Translations under genes and position numbers: made by a program
The notes under the pieces: generated by a model
The model's database searches: none
Told to the model about the DNA's origin: nothing
Seen by the model: only the letters and a program-made list of their open reading frames with translations
DNA from: Enoplolaimus lenunculus
Taxonomy: Eukaryota; Nematoda; Enoplea; Enoplida; Thoracostomopsidae
Assembly (NCBI GenBank): GCA_030248215.1
Contig: JASANG010003560.1
Span: 124,001-188,000, forward strand
DNA: 64,000 nt
Reading direction: 5' to 3'
In this document: piece after piece, positions 63,731 through 64,000 of the stretch
How positions within the stretch are numbered: position 1 is the first letter of the stretch
How the letters are laid out: every line of letters begins with the position of its first letter

Positions 63731-64000
63731 TAGGGATATGTTTTATACGTAAAATCTAAGACTTTAATTTGATAATTAGAACCTTTAAACTTCCTATTTA
63801 CTAGCGTAATACCAGTTTTTTGTTATTATCAGCATATCTGTACCATACATGGAAAAAGGATAAGAACAAATCGTCAAACAAAGCACTCATGACGCGTAGA
63901 AAAATTACGTTCTTGTAAAACTACTATTCCAAATTCTTAGTCTCAAGTACCACTGAGATTTTGCGGAAATAACTTTAGCCATTGCAGTTTAAAGTGGCCA

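Overview
The window is AT-rich, intron-rich animal DNA, probably from an invertebrate. It has GT-AG introns at the expected phases, a Drosophila still-life-like gene architecture, a CsRn1-type Ty3/gypsy element, L1/Tx1-like LINEs and many short inverted-repeat DNA transposons. I cannot name the species or phylum from sequence alone. Nearly all open reading frames longer than 60 codons are noise or repeats. The real genes were found by piecing together exons on the minus strand. Main gene: positions 44911 down to 3659 (minus strand, continuing past the left edge) hold at least twelve exons of one very large gene for a SIF/TIAM-type Rac guanine-nucleotide exchange factor. The exons join in frame throughout, giving about 1,418 codons. 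In order they encode an MGN myristoylation-type N-terminus, an EVH1/WH1-like domain (exons 2-3), a 786-codon low-complexity exon with a long glutamine/histidine tract, and then the PH-CC-Ex module typical of TIAM/SIF proteins (exons 7-12). The RBD, PDZ and catalytic DH-PH parts would lie beyond position 1. Second gene: positions 62950 to 59585 (minus strand) hold a complete seven-exon eIF3 subunit K gene (220 residues), with overlapping AATAAA signals across its stop codon. Mobile DNA: intron 4 of the SIF gene (21852-40405) contains a young CsRn1-clade LTR retrotransposon (30466-35982, 442-bp LTRs, AATG target duplication), inserted antisense to the gene. LINE remnants lie at 55890-58480 (downstream of eIF3k) and 63025-63730 (ending about 75 bp from the eIF3k start codon). 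Several non-autonomous DNA-element families recur: (1) a ~450-bp element with ACTGTAGTGACCCGAATAAG ends; (2) a TTAA-flanked element with CCCTTTCTCACAT ends and a tRNA-like core carrying pol III A and B boxes; (3) a ~200-bp fold-back full of TGAGTCA-like sites; (4) an element with GCGGATCC ends; (5) a fold-back family around 4755-5640 with a nearly perfect double palindrome; (6) a TTCACGTTATAAC-ended family; (7) a CCTAAG-rich family; (8) two large elements built of ~150-175-bp tandem monomers, each with an ATGCAAAT-type octamer. The most striking observations are the SIF-type architecture, a transposon end that forms the splice donor of SIF exon 11, the tRNA-like core inside TTAA elements, the satellite-bearing elements, and a 2A-like motif near the start of the LTR element's Gag. 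Exon borders were read by eye from splice motifs and frame continuity. Family assignments are from memory of protein families, with no database search.
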